Shown here: piece by piece, positions 63,002 through 64,000 of the stretch | Numbering within the stretch: position 1 is the stretch's first letter | Layout of the letters: every line of letters starts with the position of its first letter | Assembly: GCA_944320775.1 (NCBI GenBank) | Contig: CALUIV010000015.1 | Location: forward strand, 1 to 64,000 | Reading direction: 5' to 3' | DNA: 64,000 nucleotides | Source of the DNA: an uncultured Paraprevotella sp. | Lineage (GTDB): Bacteria > Bacteroidota > Bacteroidia > Bacteroidales > Bacteroidaceae | The notes under the pieces: model-generated | What the model was told of the DNA's origin: nothing | Seen by the model: only the letters and a program-made list of their open reading frames with translations | Databases searched by the model: none | Translations under genes and position numbers: made by a program

Positions 63002-64000
63002 TCAGAGTGTAATCGCCCTGGTCGAACGGATATCGGCCGAAGAGGCTCCGGCATGAATCTCGAAACGGCCTTTTTCAAACACCCACCGATGCTTTTTCTC
63101 GCTGAAATACTGGAAGTCCTCTTTGTCGAAACGCACCGTGACGGTCTTGGTTTCACCTGGTTCGAGCCAGACTTTTCCAAATCCTTTCAACTCTTTCAAC
63201 GGACGTGGTTCGTCCGACTTGGGATCGGAGATATAGAACTGTACGATTTCCGCACCGGCACGTTTTCCGGTATTCGTTACCGAAATACGGGCTTCGACTT
63301 CTGCCGCCCGTTTGTCGGCGACATCGACTTCCAGATCACCATAGGCAAATGTGGTATAAGAAAGCCCGTAACCGAACGGGAAGAGTGGTTTCACACCCTG
63401 ATGTTCGTATCCGCGGTAGCCCATAAAAATCCCTTCACGATAATAGATTTTACGCTCACTGCGGGTTTCATCGTAATTTCCGGCCGACGGACTGTCTGCC
63501 CAACGGCGTTCGATAGTAAACGGCAGTTTGGCCGACGGATTGACCCGTCCGGAAAGGATATGTCCCAAAGCATGGCCGCCTTCCTGACCCGGATAGAAGG
63601 CATGCAAGACAGCCGGAACCCGGTCGATCCACTGCGTCATGTTCACGCCACCACCGGCATGAAGTACCACCACCAGATTCGGATTTACCTGCAAGAGTTC
63701 GCTGATCAGACGGTCTTGTCCGTAAGGCAGGTCGAAAGGCCGGTCGCGTCCTTCGAGTTCGATACTGCCGTCCAGTCCGGCGCAGAACACCACGACATCG
63801 GCAGCAGCGGCCAGACGTTTCGGTTCGGAAAAATCCAAGTCGCTATCGTAGCAGTAACCCATCCGGATTTCTGCCGGTGCGGCCCGTCTGTTCCGGAATT
63901 CCAGACGTACGGACAGGGCTTCGCCACGGGTAGCGGCCAAAGCCGCCTGACCAAAGGTGAACGACTGGGAATCGGAAGCATCCAGCACCAGGCGTCCGTC
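63002..64000 (-). CDS. GH3 beta-glycosidase, C-terminal part (runs off the window)
   Basis: The frame is open to the window edge, so the N-terminal catalytic barrel with the nucleophile lies outside. Present are the tail of a PA14-like or beta-sandwich insert (RNRRAAPAEIRMGYCYDSD), the GH3 C-terminal alpha/beta domain (ADVVVFCAGLDGSIELEGRD; VVVLHAGGGVNMTQWIDR; FYPGQEGGHALGHILSG) and the fibronectin-type-III-like end domain (PFGYGLSYTTFAY onward, then LKGFGKVWLEPGETKTV). The GH3 family hydrolyses beta-glucosides or beta-xylosides; the exact sugar cannot be told from this part. High-GC codon use is like the housekeeping genes. Confidence 0.92.
   Translation of the reverse strand, partial: DGRLVLDASDSQSFTFGQAALAATRGEALSVRLEFRNRRAAPAEIRMGYCYDSDLDFSEPKRLAAAADVVVFCAGLDGSIELEGRDRPFDLPYGQDRLISELLQVNPNLVVVLHAGGGVNMTQWIDRVPAVLHAFYPGQEGGHALGHILSGRVNPSAKLPFTIERRWADSPSAGNYDETRSERKIYYREGIFMGYRGYEHQGVKPLFPFGYGLSYTTFAYGDLEVDVADKRAAEVEARISVTNTGKRAGAEIVQFYISDPKSDEPRPLKELKGFGKVWLEPGETKTVTVRFDKEDFQYFSEKKHRWVFEKGRFEIHAGASSADIRSTRAITL

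Noticed and set aside
1..64000. CRISPR arrays, rRNA and tRNA genes
   Set aside because: No regular repeat-spacer pattern, rRNA segment or tRNA cloverleaf was recognised by eye; a tRNAscan or Infernal run would be decisive.

Overview
The window is a 64 kb piece of a host-associated Bacteroidales genome. The evidence is the set of gene families (glutamine synthetase III, GLPGLI protein, large outer-membrane barrels, a T9SS-type sorting tail, GH20, GH3 and M60 enzymes) and several promoters of the Bacteroidales form TTTG-N19/20-TAnnTTTG. I cannot fix the genus. No rRNA, tRNA or CRISPR array was recognised.

Layout. 0-12.2 kb: a secreted GH38-like protein, then a lipoate ligase and glycine-cleavage operon (lplA-gcvT-gcvH-gcvPA-gcvPB), followed by lpdA and a GH20 hexosaminidase. 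12.2-24 kb, mostly minus strand: a lipoprotein-mtnN-luxS operon, pyrK-pyrD, an XRE regulator, an AT-rich gap, holA, amn, a queuosine-precursor-type transporter, a zinc-ribbon coiled-coil protein, a Nif3-like protein and a FetAB-like ABC exporter. 24-29.4 kb, plus strand: a DUF2148 protein, the agmatine-to-putrescine pair aguA/aguB, and glnN.

29.4-40.7 kb is accessory DNA with damaged genes. It holds a barrel fragment, a PP2C phosphatase, tandem AAA-ATPase/PD-(D/E)XK paralogs (the first broken), a membrane-anchored winged-helix regulator with a one-base frameshift, an M60 peptidase interrupted by a stop codon just before its zinc motif, and a retropepsin-like protein. Four 11-bp direct repeats lie between the regulator and the M60 promoter. 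A second, damaged copy of the nuclease-tail/regulator-head segment lies on the far side. 40.7-49.9 kb: an outer-membrane barrel plus GLPGLI pair, a radical-SAM fragment, a second barrel with a PstS-like lipoprotein carrying a sorting-domain-like tail, then IS982 and ATPase gene debris.

49.9-62.4 kb: an AT-rich OLD-like ATPase/TOPRIM (DUF3226) gene pair, an ordinary POT peptide transporter, and then the most interesting locus. This is a minus-strand WYL regulator followed by a small unknown protein, two DUF262 proteins (one with DUF1524), a MoxR ATPase, a vWA protein and a YgjP-like metallopeptidase. The gene content resembles a conflict or anti-phage locus. The WYL promoter carries a 10-bp inverted repeat, and its left half recurs at the same distance from a CTTTG box in front of the MoxR gene, which suggests one regulator for both promoters. 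The window ends inside a GH3 glycosidase gene.
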